Below, piece by piece: positions 50,851 to 59,921 of a stretch of 64,000 nt of DNA. The stretch is from Cognatitamlana onchidii (GTDB lineage Bacteria; Bacteroidota; Bacteroidia; Flavobacteriales; Flavobacteriaceae), in NCBI RefSeq assembly GCF_004804355.1, contig NZ_SRWZ01000001.1, forward strand, positions 124,001 to 188,000, given 5' to 3'. The notes under the pieces are model-generated. The model made no database searches and was not told where the DNA came from. It worked only from the letters and a program-made list of their open reading frames with translations. Position numbers and translations under genes: made by a program. The number at the start of each line of letters is the position of its first letter. Position 1 is the stretch's first letter.

Positions 50851-53181
50851 CTAGTTTCTAATCATAATTTTCTTAGTTATCGTACGCTGGTCTGAAACAA
50901 ACTGTACTAAATACACACCTGAATTTAGACGACTAAAATCAAGAGTTTGTTTACCATATTCTAAATCTTTGGCCGCCCCACTCATTACTAAACGACCGCT
51001 AACATCCATAACACTATAATTCATAACTTCTTGGTCAAAAACCTCCATTTCTACATTTAAAACATTTACTACAGGATTTGGATAAAATCTAGTTTCCATG
51101 TTGTCATCGATAAAAGCATTTTTAAAATCTTCATAACTGTTATATTGGCTAATCAATTGTTCTAAGTCAAGTCCGTCATCTCCTTTATTTGAACCACTCT
51201 TACTAGTCACATCACCTCTGTTAAAGTATTTATTAAAGAAATAGCAGAACCATCTCGAACCTATTACAAGATTAACAGCACCTTGAACATCTAATGAGGC
51301 ACAAATATCATTGTCATTTATGATACCTACTACGTCAAATCCCGTAGTCTGACCCGGAACAACACCACTCAAATCCAAAGTTTCAGGATTGTAGACCAAA
51401 CTGTGAATTCTGTAAAAGCCACCTTCTGAAACTTCAAACTCAGGTGTGTTAGACACTCCTAAAATAGTCAAAGAAAAGGCCTCAGTAAGTACAAATAATT
51501 GGCTATACCCTGATGGAATTGTTGAGGCATCATTGATTCTCGCTGAAATCGATGCAATTCCACCTGTTAAACAATTAATCGGGTTTTTAGAATACATGCT
51601 TCCTGAATCCACTACACACACTTCAGATTCCATAACACTAACCTTAGCTCCTGCTACATCTAAACTCGCACATATCATTCCGCCGCCTTGAATCAATAAT
51701 CCATTAACATCAAAGCCTGTTGTCTGACCTGGTACGACAATATCTGTATCTAAGGTCTCTGGATCAAAGACAATACTGTGAATCGTGTAATCACCCGCTT
51801 CTTCTACTTTAAACTCTGGAGTCTCTCCTAAACCTTTTATAACTAAGCCCTCGCCCATAGTGAGTACATAAGCCTGTACATAACCGTCTGGAATATAAGC
51901 ATCTCCATTAGACATCGCTTGTACTGTGGCCTTACCATCTATCAAGCTTACCATTGGCATATCCGTACTCATTGTTCCTGCCATAGCTTTACACTCCTCT
52001 ACACTAACCTTAGCTCCTGCTACATCTAAACTCGCACATATCATACCGCCGCCTTGAATCAATAATCCATTAACATCAAAGCCTGTTGTCTGACCTGGTA
52101 CGACAATACTGGTATCTAATGTCTCTGGATCAAAGACAATACTGTGAATCGTGTAATCACCCGCTTCTTCTACTTTAAACTCTGGAGTCTCTCCTAAACC
52201 TTTTATAACTAAGCCCTCGCCCATGGTGAGTACATAAGCCTGTACATAACCGTCTGGAATATAAGCATCTCCATTAGACATCGCTTGTACTGTGGCCTTA
52301 CCATCTATCAAGCTTACCATTGGCATGTCCGTACTCATTGTTCCTGCCATAGCTTTACACTCCTCTACACTAACCTTAGCTCCTGCTACATCTAAACTCG
52401 CACATATCATACCGCCGCCTTGAATCAATAATCCATTAACATCAAAGCCTGTTGTCTGACCTGGTACGACAATACTGGTATCTAAGGTCTCTGGATCAAA
52501 GACAATACTGTGAATCGTGTAATCACCCGCTTCTTCTACTTTAAACTCTGGAGTCTCTCCTAAACCTTTTATAACTAAGCCCTCGCCCATAGTGAGTACA
52601 TAAGCCTGTACATAACCGTCTGGAATATAAGCATCTCCATTAGACATCGCTTGTACTGTAGCCTTACCATCTATCAAGCTTACCATTGGCATATCCGTAC
52701 TCATTGTTCCTGCCATAGCCGAGCAATTAGTATCTCCAATGATAAACATAATCGTTTTGGTTTGTATTTCTTCCTCTGCATTATCCTTTTTGTACAGTGT
52801 CGCTGTGATAGCAAAACTTCCTTTACCTATATCCCAATCACCATTTCCTGCAGGAAATGTATATGGTGGGAGGTTTTCTACAATACTTAACACCTCTCCT
52901 GTGTCAATATTGGTCACTTCAAATTTCACGCTTTGCGCATATCCTGAAACATGTGCATTAAGATAAAAGTGACCCGGTAAATCATCGAAAGCGTAACTGC
53001 TTCCTTCTTTCACCTGAACAGATTCATGACCGTTTGTAAACTCAAAACCTTCAATTACACCCCATTTTACAGCACCGAAAGATTGTGCTGTTTGAGCTGC
53101 GGTTGGCATATAATTGAGAAACAAAATAGAAACAAATAGATAAAGTAGTTTGGGAGTTTGGTAAGATAGTTTTGCTTTCAT
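50851..53181 (-). CDS. T9SS cargo protein with three identical-type repeats
   Basis: A 776-residue surface or secreted protein. The start at 53181 (MKAKLSYQTP) is chosen because the minus-strand -7 box TAACTTTG (53218-53225) places transcription near 53213; thirteen codons further up would be outside the mRNA. After a signal peptide (to about 31, MPTAAQ) there is an Ig-like domain (about 32-150), then three near-identical 122-residue repeats (each with CxAMAGTMSTDMPMV, PGQTTGFDVNGLL, GGGMICASLDVAGAKV) and a fourth, diverged copy (about 520-640, GQTTGFDVVGI). The T9SS C-terminal domain (about 700-776) has ETRFYPNPVVNVLNVEM and ends KKIMIRN. It probably binds or coats the cell surface. Confidence 0.85.
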   Translation of the reverse strand: MKAKLSYQTPKLLYLFVSILFLNYMPTAAQTAQSFGAVKWGVIEGFEFTNGHESVQVKEGSSYAFDDLPGHFYLNAHVSGYAQSVKFEVTNIDTGEVLSIVENLPPYTFPAGNGDWDIGKGSFAITATLYKKDNAEEEIQTKTIMFIIGDTNCSAMAGTMSTDMPMVSLIDGKATVQAMSNGDAYIPDGYVQAYVLTMGEGLVIKGLGETPEFKVEEAGDYTIHSIVFDPETLDTSIVVPGQTTGFDVNGLLIQGGGMICASLDVAGAKVSVEECKAMAGTMSTDMPMVSLIDGKATVQAMSNGDAYIPDGYVQAYVLTMGEGLVIKGLGETPEFKVEEAGDYTIHSIVFDPETLDTSIVVPGQTTGFDVNGLLIQGGGMICASLDVAGAKVSVEECKAMAGTMSTDMPMVSLIDGKATVQAMSNGDAYIPDGYVQAYVLTMGEGLVIKGLGETPEFKVEEAGDYTIHSIVFDPETLDTDIVVPGQTTGFDVNGLLIQGGGMICASLDVAGAKVSVMESEVCVVDSGSMYSKNPINCLTGGIASISARINDASTIPSGYSQLFVLTEAFSLTILGVSNTPEFEVSEGGFYRIHSLVYNPETLDLSGVVPGQTTGFDVVGIINDNDICASLDVQGAVNLVIGSRWFCYFFNKYFNRGDVTSKSGSNKGDDGLDLEQLISQYNSYEDFKNAFIDDNMETRFYPNPVVNVLNVEMEVFDQEVMNYSVMDVSGRLVMSGAAKDLEYGKQTLDFSRLNSGVYLVQFVSDQRTITKKIMIRN
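51622..52719 (-). repeat. three direct repeats of 366 bp in the T9SS gene
   Basis: Copies at about 51622-51987, 51988-52353 and 52354-52719 are nearly identical at DNA level (only scattered third-position and a few other changes), each 366 bp or 122 codons. A fourth, clearly divergent copy lies at about 51262-51621. The high DNA identity points to recent amplification or gene conversion. Confidence 0.92.
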
Positions 53182-53403
53182 GCTAATTTTGTTTAAGTTA
53201 TTATAAGCAAAGTTAAACATTAATTTATTTTGTTTAATTATTTTAACATTTTATTAAACAATAAAATTAACTGTTTATCGAAAAACTATTCCAACAAGGG
53301 TTTATTTTGTAAACATATTCCTATTCACTTAATTTACAGAGCAAAAAGCAAGAAAAATAAAAGTATTTCTATTGATTCAAGTGATGGAAAACTAATGAAA
53401 GCG

Positions 53404-53985
53404 CTAAACCAATTGTTTGATATTGGCATACGAATTATCTAGAGCCTTTAGCACTTCACCTTCATTTAACCATGCCACTTTGGTAATTCCTTCATTTTCT
53501 TGAGGATAAAGTTTACCATTAAAATCTGTTTTCATTTCAAACCAATAAGTAACCTTTATTTTGTAACGCCCATTGCGTTTAAAAATATGGTAAGTAACCT
53601 CCAGAGGCTTGGTTATTTGCAAACCGCTAACACCTGTTTCTTCCGATACTTCGCGTATAGCAGTTTCCTCGATAGTTTCATTTCGCTCCGCCTTACCTTT
53701 TGGAAGATCCCATTTATCATTTCGGTAGATAAACAAAACATCGCCATTTTGATTAAAAACTTTACCTCCCCCAGCCACAACATTTGGAAGCTTCTTCAAA
53801 AATTTTTTGAGTAGTTTATCTTCATTTTTGTGGATTAAACGTACCTCTTGTAAATCAGAAGCATTCAGTTTTCGTATCACTTTTGGTAGATTTACCGTCT
53901 TAAGTAAATAATTCTTGAAATTGGTTTCTCTTTCAACTTTCGAAGTCAAAATTATTGGCTTATCACCAACAAAAATTTTAAACAT
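53404..53985 (-). CDS. Nudix hydrolase
   Basis: A 193-residue protein with the Nudix box (residues 97-119: GKAERNE, seven residues, REVSEETG), so it cleaves a nucleoside diphosphate linked to another group with a divalent metal. Residues 1-65 form an extra N-terminal part (FVGDKPIILTSKVERET) not found in minimal Nudix proteins; the substrate is not identifiable. Divergent from pyrE. The 222 nt upstream of its 3' side (53182-53403) contain no convincing gene, only the T9SS gene's promoter. Confidence 0.9.
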   Translation of the reverse strand: MFKIFVGDKPIILTSKVERETNFKNYLLKTVNLPKVIRKLNASDLQEVRLIHKNEDKLLKKFLKKLPNVVAGGGKVFNQNGDVLFIYRNDKWDLPKGKAERNETIEETAIREVSEETGVSGLQITKPLEVTYHIFKRNGRYKIKVTYWFEMKTDFNGKLYPQENEGITKVAWLNEGEVLKALDNSYANIKQLV

Positions 53986-54105
53986 AGTAAATCCTTATTA
54001 GTATTTTGTATCTGGTAAAAATATCATTTTTAGGAAAACACGGCACGTTGTGAAAAAAAATATTTTTTAACCACATCTTGAATTCTGTAGAATCAATTTT
54101 ATGTT

Positions 54106-54113
54106 TAATTTTG
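54106..54113 (+). promoter_or_regulatory. -7 box of pyrE
   Basis: TAATTTTG matches TAnnTTTG and ends 5 nt before the ATG at 54119, so the mRNA is leaderless or nearly so. A TTG (54079-54081 region) lies about 25 nt upstream, slightly beyond the usual range. It rules against the longer start six codons upstream. Confidence 0.5.
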
Positions 54114-54118
54114 CTTCT

Positions 54119-54763
54119 ATGATTTTTAATAAAGATACTGCCAAAAAAACAGCTGAGGTTTTATTACAAATAAATGCTATAAAACTGAGTCCTCAAGCCC
54201 CTTTTACCTGGGCTTCTGGATGGAAATCTCCAATATATTGTGATAACCGTATTATACTTTCTTTCCCTCCCATAAGGAATTACATTCGTGAGACTATGGG
54301 AAAACACATAGAAAGACAATACGGCAAACCAGATGTTATCGCTGGAGTTGCTACTGGTGCTATTGGTATAGGTATGCTGGTGGCAGAATATTTAGGCTTG
54401 CCTTTTATTTACGTTAGACCAGACGCTAAAGGTCATGGCCGTAAAAATCAAATAGAAGGATTCGTTGAGAGTGGTCAAAATGTTGTGGTTGTTGAAGACT
54501 TAATTAGCACAGGAAAGAGTAGTCTTAACGCAGTTAAAGCCTTGAAAGAAGCTAATGTTAATGTTAAAGGTATGATTGCTATTTTTACTTATGGCTTTGA
54601 TATTGCTACTGATAATTTCAAAAATGCAGATATCCGTTTAAACACCTTAAGTAATTACGAAAATTTACTAGAGCAAGCTTTAGAAACTAATTACATTTCT
54701 AAAAAAGATTTAGAAACCCTATCTGAATGGAATACAAATCCCAGCGAATGGGATGCCAAATAA
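54119..54763 (+). CDS. pyrE: orotate phosphoribosyltransferase
   Basis: A 214-residue enzyme of UMP synthesis joining orotate to PRPP. It has FTWASGWKSPIYCDNRIIL at the substrate site, the PRPP motif VVVVEDLISTGKSS, and RPDAKGHGRKNQIEG (flexible loop with catalytic Lys/His). The length matches bacterial PyrE. The SRPBCC gene follows after 42 nt. Confidence 0.95.
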   Translation: MIFNKDTAKKTAEVLLQINAIKLSPQAPFTWASGWKSPIYCDNRIILSFPPIRNYIRETMGKHIERQYGKPDVIAGVATGAIGIGMLVAEYLGLPFIYVRPDAKGHGRKNQIEGFVESGQNVVVVEDLISTGKSSLNAVKALKEANVNVKGMIAIFTYGFDIATDNFKNADIRLNTLSNYENLLEQALETNYISKKDLETLSEWNTNPSEWDAK

Positions 54764-54805
54764 GTTTACGCCCGTTATAACTATCACTGTAATCAAACAA
54801 TAATC

Positions 54806-55201
54806 ATGAATTTACAATCTCCAAAAATTAGTATTGACAAATCTCCTGAGGATATCTGCAATTTTTTAGCCAACGTTAAAAACTTTGAATCTCTAATGCC
54901 TGAAAATATTAGCAAATTTGAAGTATTATCAGACGATACGTTTGTATTTGCGCTTAAGGGCATGCCAGAAATTGTCTTGAAAAAAAAGGAAGTTATCCCT
55001 CCTAATAAGATAGTTTTAGGTGCAGCTGGTGGAAAAATTGATTTTTCTTTAGAAGGTGTAATTACGAAAACGGCCGATGAAAAAAGTGAAGTTCAATTAA
55101 ATTTTTCTGGAGATTTTAATCCTATGATGGCCATGATGATAAAAAGCCCAATAACGAAATTTATCGAGACATTAGCCTCTAATATTCCACAAGCTATTTA
55201 A
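54806..55201 (+). CDS. SRPBCC-superfamily protein
   Basis: A 131-residue protein with the helix-grip pattern (SPEDICNFLANVKNFESLMP, then KFEVLSDDTFVFALKGMPEI, then SEVQLNFSGDFNPMMAMMIK). START/SRPBCC proteins bind hydrophobic ligands or act in polyketide or coenzyme Q-related pathways; here the ligand is not evident. It lies downstream of pyrE, and its stop overlaps the biotin ligase stop by 4 nt. Confidence 0.72.
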   Translation: MNLQSPKISIDKSPEDICNFLANVKNFESLMPENISKFEVLSDDTFVFALKGMPEIVLKKKEVIPPNKIVLGAAGGKIDFSLEGVITKTADEKSEVQLNFSGDFNPMMAMMIKSPITKFIETLASNIPQAI

Positions 55202-55929
55202 TAAAGAAGGCTTACTTCCTTAAGATCGTATAATTTAGTGACCTGATTTTCTTCAAGAATTTCAAGCTTCCCCGAATCTGAAACCCCTGTAATAAAACCG
55301 ACAAATGTATTCCCTGCACTACTTTTAAACGTAGAAGGTTTATTCTTTCTAAACAAATGAGACTCATAAGCCCGTTTTATTTCTTGAAACTGACCAGAAG
55401 CAAGCTTGTCAAAATACACTTTTAATCTTTTGATTATTAAAATTGCTAATTCATCTAAATTATAATGTATTCCAGTAATACTTTTAAGTGATGAAGCTTT
55501 AGGCAAGTTTTCAAATTGGGTTTGGTTAACATTTAAACCTATCCCTACAACAGATGCCGAAATATGTCGCTGTTTTATGACATTCTCAATTAAAACACCG
55601 CATATTTTCTTCTCTGCTGACAAAATGTCGTTAGGCCATTTAACTTTTAATCCGGAAATGGATAACATTTGTAAGGTCTTTAATATTGACAACGCTACGA
55701 CCATACTAATATAAAACTGCCCCTCAATCTCCATCTTACCATAACTCTTGAACACGCTAAAAGTCAGGTTTTTATTAGACTGAGCCTGCCACTGGGTGCC
55801 CATTTGACCACGTCCTTCAGTTTGTTCGCCAGCAATTACAACCGTATAATCGTCTAGATTTTCTTGAGTACATAATTCCCTCAAATAACTATTTGTTGAT
55901 TTGGTGGCACTAAGTTTGATTATACGCAT
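55198..55929 (-). CDS. birA: biotin--[acetyl-CoA-carboxylase] ligase (no repressor domain)
   Basis: A 243-residue enzyme attaching biotin to acetyl-CoA carboxylase carrier protein. It has the biotinyl-AMP loop GEQTEGRGQMGTQW (residues 34-47), LKVKWPNDI and CGVLIENVIKQRHIS, VGIGLNVNQ. The N-terminal DNA-binding domain of E. coli BirA is missing, so it should not regulate transcription. Convergent with the SRPBCC gene. Confidence 0.92.
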   Translation of the reverse strand: MRIIKLSATKSTNSYLRELCTQENLDDYTVVIAGEQTEGRGQMGTQWQAQSNKNLTFSVFKSYGKMEIEGQFYISMVVALSILKTLQMLSISGLKVKWPNDILSAEKKICGVLIENVIKQRHISASVVGIGLNVNQTQFENLPKASSLKSITGIHYNLDELAILIIKRLKVYFDKLASGQFQEIKRAYESHLFRKNKPSTFKSSAGNTFVGFITGVSDSGKLEILEENQVTKLYDLKEVSLLY

Positions 55930-55995
55930 TTGAAAGTTATTATATTACCATAAAATCTTATGATTATTTTGAAGTATAAAGAACTAAAAAAATAA

Positions 55996-56003
55996 TAACT
56001 TTG
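55996..56003 (+). promoter_or_regulatory. -7 box of rsfS-ftsH
   Basis: TAACTTTG matches TAnnTTTG and lies 19 nt before the rsfS start. The nearest TTG is about 24 nt upstream. Confidence 0.5.
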
Positions 56004-56022
56004 CACAAATTAAATTTAATTA

Positions 56023-56394
56023 ATGGCGAAAGAAAAAATAAGCGCAGACCAATTAATATCGGTAATTCTAAGCGGTATTGAGGATGTTAAAGGAAAAGAG
56101 ATAAATATTTTAGATTTAAGGGAAATTGAAAACACGGTTTGTGATTACTTTATTATTTGCGAAGGTACTTCAAACACGCAGGTAAATGCTATTGTTAATT
56201 CCATTCAGAAAAAAGTTAGCAAAGAACTTAAAGACAACCCATGGCATACAGAAGGTGTAGATAATGCTGAGTGGGTATTAATTGATTATGTAAATGTAGT
56301 TGTTCATGTATTTCAAAAACACATTAGAGAGTTTTATGATATAGAAAGTTTGTGGGGTGATGCAAAAACAACCGTAATAGAAACCAGTTACTAA
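56023..56394 (+). CDS. rsfS: ribosome silencing factor RsfS
   Basis: A 123-residue protein that binds L14 and blocks subunit joining in starvation. It has the family strands LDLREIENTVCDYFIICEGT and the C-terminal LIDYVNVVVHVFQKHIREFY and ESLWGDA. Length is normal. It is followed after 9 nt by ftsH, a common Bacteroidota arrangement. Confidence 0.94.
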   Translation: MAKEKISADQLISVILSGIEDVKGKEINILDLREIENTVCDYFIICEGTSNTQVNAIVNSIQKKVSKELKDNPWHTEGVDNAEWVLIDYVNVVVHVFQKHIREFYDIESLWGDAKTTVIETSY

Positions 56395-56403
56395 AACACT
56401 GAA

Positions 56404-58368
56404 ATGACAAAAGACAATAAAAACATAAAAGATAAAAAACCTAAGTTTAGTCCCTATTGGGTTTATGGCATTTTAATTGCCGTATTTTTAGGATTCCAAC
56501 TTTTTAGTGGAGGCAGCTACCAAGACGGTAATTTAACAACCCCTTCAGACTTCTTCAAATATTTAGAAGCTGGTGATGTAGAACGCGTTGATATTGTTAA
56601 AAATACCCGCGTTGCAAAAGTTTATCTTACAACAGATGCCGAATCTAAAGAAGTACACAAAAATTCAAAACCTCAAACCTTTATTCCATCAACAACAAAG
56701 TTACCTAACTACAGGTTTGAATTTGGAGACTTGCAGAACTTCGAGAATAAATTAAACGAATCGACAAAAGATTTGGCCGATAAACCAATAGTAACCTTTG
56801 ATACAGAAACCAATGATTGGGGAAATTTATTAATGGGTATTCTTCCTTTTATTCTTTTAATTGGTGTATGGATTTTCATCATGAGACGTATGTCTGGTGG
56901 TGGTGCTGGTGGTGCTGGTGGTCAAATTTTCAACATCGGAAAGTCAAAAGCTAAACTATTTGATCAAAATACCGAAGTTAAAACAAGCTTTAAAGATGTT
57001 GCTGGATTAGAAGGTGCTAAGGAAGAGGTTCAAGAAATTGTAGATTTTCTTAAATACCCAGAAAAATATACAACTCTTGGAGGTAAGATTCCGAAAGGAG
57101 CGTTGCTTGTAGGCCCTCCAGGAACAGGTAAAACCCTATTAGCAAAGGCGGTAGCTGGCGAGGCTAAGGTGCCTTTCTTTTCTTTATCGGGCTCCGATTT
57201 CGTTGAAATGTTTGTTGGTGTAGGCGCCTCTAGGGTTAGAGACTTATTTAAACAAGCTAAAGAAAAATCGCCCTCTATTATTTTTATTGATGAAATAGAT
57301 GCCATTGGCCGTGCGAGAGGAAAGAATGCTATGTCTGGGAGTAATGATGAACGTGAAAATACGCTCAACCAACTACTAACAGAAATGGACGGTTTTGGTA
57401 CGAACACTAATGTTATTGTTATTGCTGCAACTAACAGAGCAGATATTCTTGACAAAGCGTTAATGCGTGCAGGTCGTTTTGACAGACAAATTTTTGTCGA
57501 TTTGCCTGACGTTCGTGAACGAAAGGAAATTTTTGAAGTGCACTTAAGACCTTTAAAGAAATCTGAAAATTTAGACTTAGACTTCCTTTCAAAACAAACT
57601 CCAGGCTTTTCTGGTGCAGATATTGCAAACGTGTGTAACGAAGCAGCCTTAATTGCTGCTAGAAATGGGAAAAAAGCCGTAGACAAGCAAGATTTCCTAG
57701 ACGCGGTAGATAGAATAATTGGAGGTTTAGAGAAGAAAAACAAAATCATTACGCCCAGCGAGAAAAAAGCCGTTGCTTACCATGAAGCCGGTCACGCCAC
57801 CGTAAGTTGGATGCTAGAACACGCTGCTCCCTTGGTTAAAGTAACTATAGTCCCTAGAGGTCGTTCTCTTGGTGCTGCTTGGTATTTGCCTGAAGAGCGC
57901 TTAATTGTTAGGCCAGAACAGATGCTTGATGAAATGTGTGCTGCTCTTGGAGGTCGAGCCGCTGAAAAAGTAATTTTTGATAAAATATCGACTGGAGCTT
58001 TAAGTGATTTGGAGAAAGTAACTAAGCAAGCTAGAGCGATGGTGACTATTTATGGGTTAAGCGATAAAATTGGAAACTTAACCTATTATGATTCTGGACA
58101 GAGCGAGTACGGTTTTACAAAGCCTTACAGTGAACAAACAGCGGAACTTATTGATAAAGAGATTTCCAATATTATAGAAGAACAGTATCAAAGAGCCATT
58201 AAATTACTTGAAGCTAACAAAGATAAACTTACAGAATTGGCCGAAGTGCTTTTGGAAAAAGAAGTTATTTTTAAAGATAACCTTGAAAAAATATTTGGTA
58301 AGCGCGCTTTTGAAAAGGAAGAAGTGGTTAATCCAAACGAAGAAATAAAAACAGAAAAGGAAGAATAA
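56404..58368 (+). CDS. ftsH: ATP-dependent zinc metalloprotease FtsH
   Basis: A 654-residue membrane-anchored AAA+ protease for membrane and some cytosolic proteins. Two membrane helices lie at about 18-36 and 140-160 (MGILPFILLIGVWIFI), with the periplasmic part between. The AAA domain has Walker A GPPGTGKT (about 237), Walker B IIFIDEIDAIG (about 295), pore motif FVGVGASR, and second region of homology RADILDKALMRAGRFDRQ. The protease domain has HEAGH (about 460). Length is normal. A strong terminator follows. Confidence 0.96.
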   Translation: MTKDNKNIKDKKPKFSPYWVYGILIAVFLGFQLFSGGSYQDGNLTTPSDFFKYLEAGDVERVDIVKNTRVAKVYLTTDAESKEVHKNSKPQTFIPSTTKLPNYRFEFGDLQNFENKLNESTKDLADKPIVTFDTETNDWGNLLMGILPFILLIGVWIFIMRRMSGGGAGGAGGQIFNIGKSKAKLFDQNTEVKTSFKDVAGLEGAKEEVQEIVDFLKYPEKYTTLGGKIPKGALLVGPPGTGKTLLAKAVAGEAKVPFFSLSGSDFVEMFVGVGASRVRDLFKQAKEKSPSIIFIDEIDAIGRARGKNAMSGSNDERENTLNQLLTEMDGFGTNTNVIVIAATNRADILDKALMRAGRFDRQIFVDLPDVRERKEIFEVHLRPLKKSENLDLDFLSKQTPGFSGADIANVCNEAALIAARNGKKAVDKQDFLDAVDRIIGGLEKKNKIITPSEKKAVAYHEAGHATVSWMLEHAAPLVKVTIVPRGRSLGAAWYLPEERLIVRPEQMLDEMCAALGGRAAEKVIFDKISTGALSDLEKVTKQARAMVTIYGLSDKIGNLTYYDSGQSEYGFTKPYSEQTAELIDKEISNIIEEQYQRAIKLLEANKDKLTELAEVLLEKEVIFKDNLEKIFGKRAFEKEEVVNPNEEIKTEKEE

Positions 58369-58401
58369 GTGGAAACCTACATGCTTTCTGGGGTTTATGG
58401 T

Positions 58402-58442
58402 AAAAATCTTAAATTAATCGTAGGGTTAATTTAAGATTTTTT
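58402..58442 (+). terminator. terminator after ftsH
   Basis: A 16-bp perfect stem (58402-58417, AAAAATCTTAAATTAA, with 58426-58441) and an 8-nt loop, then T residues. It lies 34 nt after the ftsH stop and 48 nt before the LUD gene. Confidence 0.75.
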
Positions 58443-58489
58443 ATATTTGATAAACCTCTTATGAAACAAGGTTAATAGCATATAACTAG

Positions 58490-59098
58490 ATGAGTCTATT
58501 TAGAAAAATTTTTGGTTCCAAATCTAACAAACCTGAAGAGGAACTAAAATCTGATAATAGAGGCAAATATATGCCAGAAATAAAACTGCCCATTGACGAA
58601 AGGTTTACTATAAACTTCAAAGCTAATGGGGGTAAGTTCTTGTATTGTGAAAATTTAGATGAGGTTTTTAGTAATTTAGGACATATTATTGTTGAAAATG
58701 AATGGCAAGATAAGCAGGTTCTTTTACTAGATTCCAATTTAGAAGATAAATTTAAAGACTGCGACCTAACATCGACCACAAAACTTAGCGAGGCAACATT
58801 CTTCTTAACTACTTGCGAAAACTTAATAGCTAATGATGGTTCCTTATTAATATCTTCCAAGCAAATTTTTGAAAAGAAATTACCAGAATTACCTTTTAAT
58901 TTTATTGTTTTTGCAACTACAAGCCAGATTCTAGAAAATATTGGTGAAGGCTTAAGAGGTATTAAAAATAAGAACAGACAAAAAATACCCACAAACATTA
59001 CCACTATTAAGCATTTTAAATCTGGAGACGAAAAAGATTTTTTAAGTTATGGAAGCAGTGCTAAAAACCTATACCTCCTGCTTCTGGAAGATTTGTAG
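58490..59098 (+). CDS. LUD-domain (LutC/YkgG-like) protein
   Basis: A 202-residue protein. The N-terminal 35 residues are basic and flexible (MSLFRKIFGSKSNKPEEEL). The LUD core has FKANGGKFLYCENLDEVFSN, EATFFLTTCENLIANDGSLL and FIVFATTSQIL. LutC-type proteins work in lactate utilisation with iron-sulfur partners, but no lutA/lutB lies here. This short form before cdsA is common in Flavobacteriaceae and its role is unclear. It is the first gene after the ftsH terminator; the next begins 2 nt after its stop. Confidence 0.8.
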   Translation: MSLFRKIFGSKSNKPEEELKSDNRGKYMPEIKLPIDERFTINFKANGGKFLYCENLDEVFSNLGHIIVENEWQDKQVLLLDSNLEDKFKDCDLTSTTKLSEATFFLTTCENLIANDGSLLISSKQIFEKKLPELPFNFIVFATTSQILENIGEGLRGIKNKNRQKIPTNITTIKHFKSGDEKDFLSYGSSAKNLYLLLLEDL

Positions 59099-59099
59099 A

Positions 59100-59921
59100 A
59101 TGAAAGAAACTCTTGTTAGATCACTTTCTGGGTTATTATATGTTTCATTATTAGTTACATGCTTATTTTTCGAACACCTTTTAATCGCACTTTTTTTCGT
59201 TTTTGGACTTATCTGTATTGGTGAGTTCAATAAACTTATCCAATTAAAAAGCTACATTCCATACATCATCTTTATTATTTTATTTGCTGTGTTTGGTTAT
59301 TGGCAAGCTGTTTTGAATACCAACACGGGGATTCATGAGGCCACTCAAATTTTAACCGTTTTATCCATTTTCGTAAACTTATTTCTTATTAAAGATTTAT
59401 TTTCTGGAAAAACCATTCCTTTATTTAGTACAAAGCGATTTTTACTAACGACCTTCTATTTATCAAGCGCCTTTGTTTTCTTAATTCTTATCGCAAACTA
59501 CTACCAATCTTATAATCCTTTAATATTATTAGGAGCCTTTATTTTAATATGGGTTAACGATTCCTTTGCGTATCTGGTTGGTAAGAATTTTGGAAAGCAA
59601 AAACTTTTTGAGGCCATTTCACCAAAAAAAACAGTTGAAGGCTTCCTGGGAGGTTTATTCTTTTCATGTGTTGCAAGTTATTTTATCGCTACCTTTACTG
59701 CAACATTAAACTTTACAAGTTGGTTATTGCTTAGTATTATTATTAGTGTTTTTGGGACTCTGGGAGACTTGATTGAATCTAAATTTAAGCGACAAGCACA
59801 TGTTAAAGATAGTGGAGTTATAATGCCAGGTCATGGTGGATTATTAGACAGACTAGATAGCATTATATTTGCTGCCCCTTTTATTTATTTATTTTTAAGA
59901 ATATTACATTATGTTTCATAA
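59100..59921 (+). CDS. cdsA: phosphatidate cytidylyltransferase
   Basis: A 273-residue inner-membrane enzyme making CDP-diacylglycerol. About seven membrane segments are present. The signature is LGDLIESKFKRQAHVKDSG continuing to PGHGGLLDRLDS, with SPKKTVEGFLGGL before it. The start at 59100 (MKETLVRSLSG) directly follows the LUD stop; a longer frame starting inside LUD is rejected. It is followed by psd with an 11-nt overlap. Confidence 0.94.
   Translation: MKETLVRSLSGLLYVSLLVTCLFFEHLLIALFFVFGLICIGEFNKLIQLKSYIPYIIFIILFAVFGYWQAVLNTNTGIHEATQILTVLSIFVNLFLIKDLFSGKTIPLFSTKRFLLTTFYLSSAFVFLILIANYYQSYNPLILLGAFILIWVNDSFAYLVGKNFGKQKLFEAISPKKTVEGFLGGLFFSCVASYFIATFTATLNFTSWLLLSIIISVFGTLGDLIESKFKRQAHVKDSGVIMPGHGGLLDRLDSIIFAAPFIYLFLRILHYVS

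Noticed and set aside
51622-52719. CRISPR-like array
   Set aside because: The repeat unit is 366 bp, coding and without spacers.
53230-53442. 70-codon plus-strand frame before the Nudix gene
   Set aside because: Composition (Asn, Ile, Lys, Ser) is that of AT-rich noncoding DNA, and it overlaps the Nudix 3' end.
57030-57749. Long open frame (239 codons) antisense to ftsH
   Set aside because: It mirrors the conserved ftsH AAA region; composition is that of an antisense shadow and there is no promoter.
59049-59099. Longer start for cdsA inside the LUD gene
   Set aside because: The extra 17 residues overlap the conserved LUD end and precede the usual CdsA N-terminus; ATG at 59100 directly follows the LUD stop.
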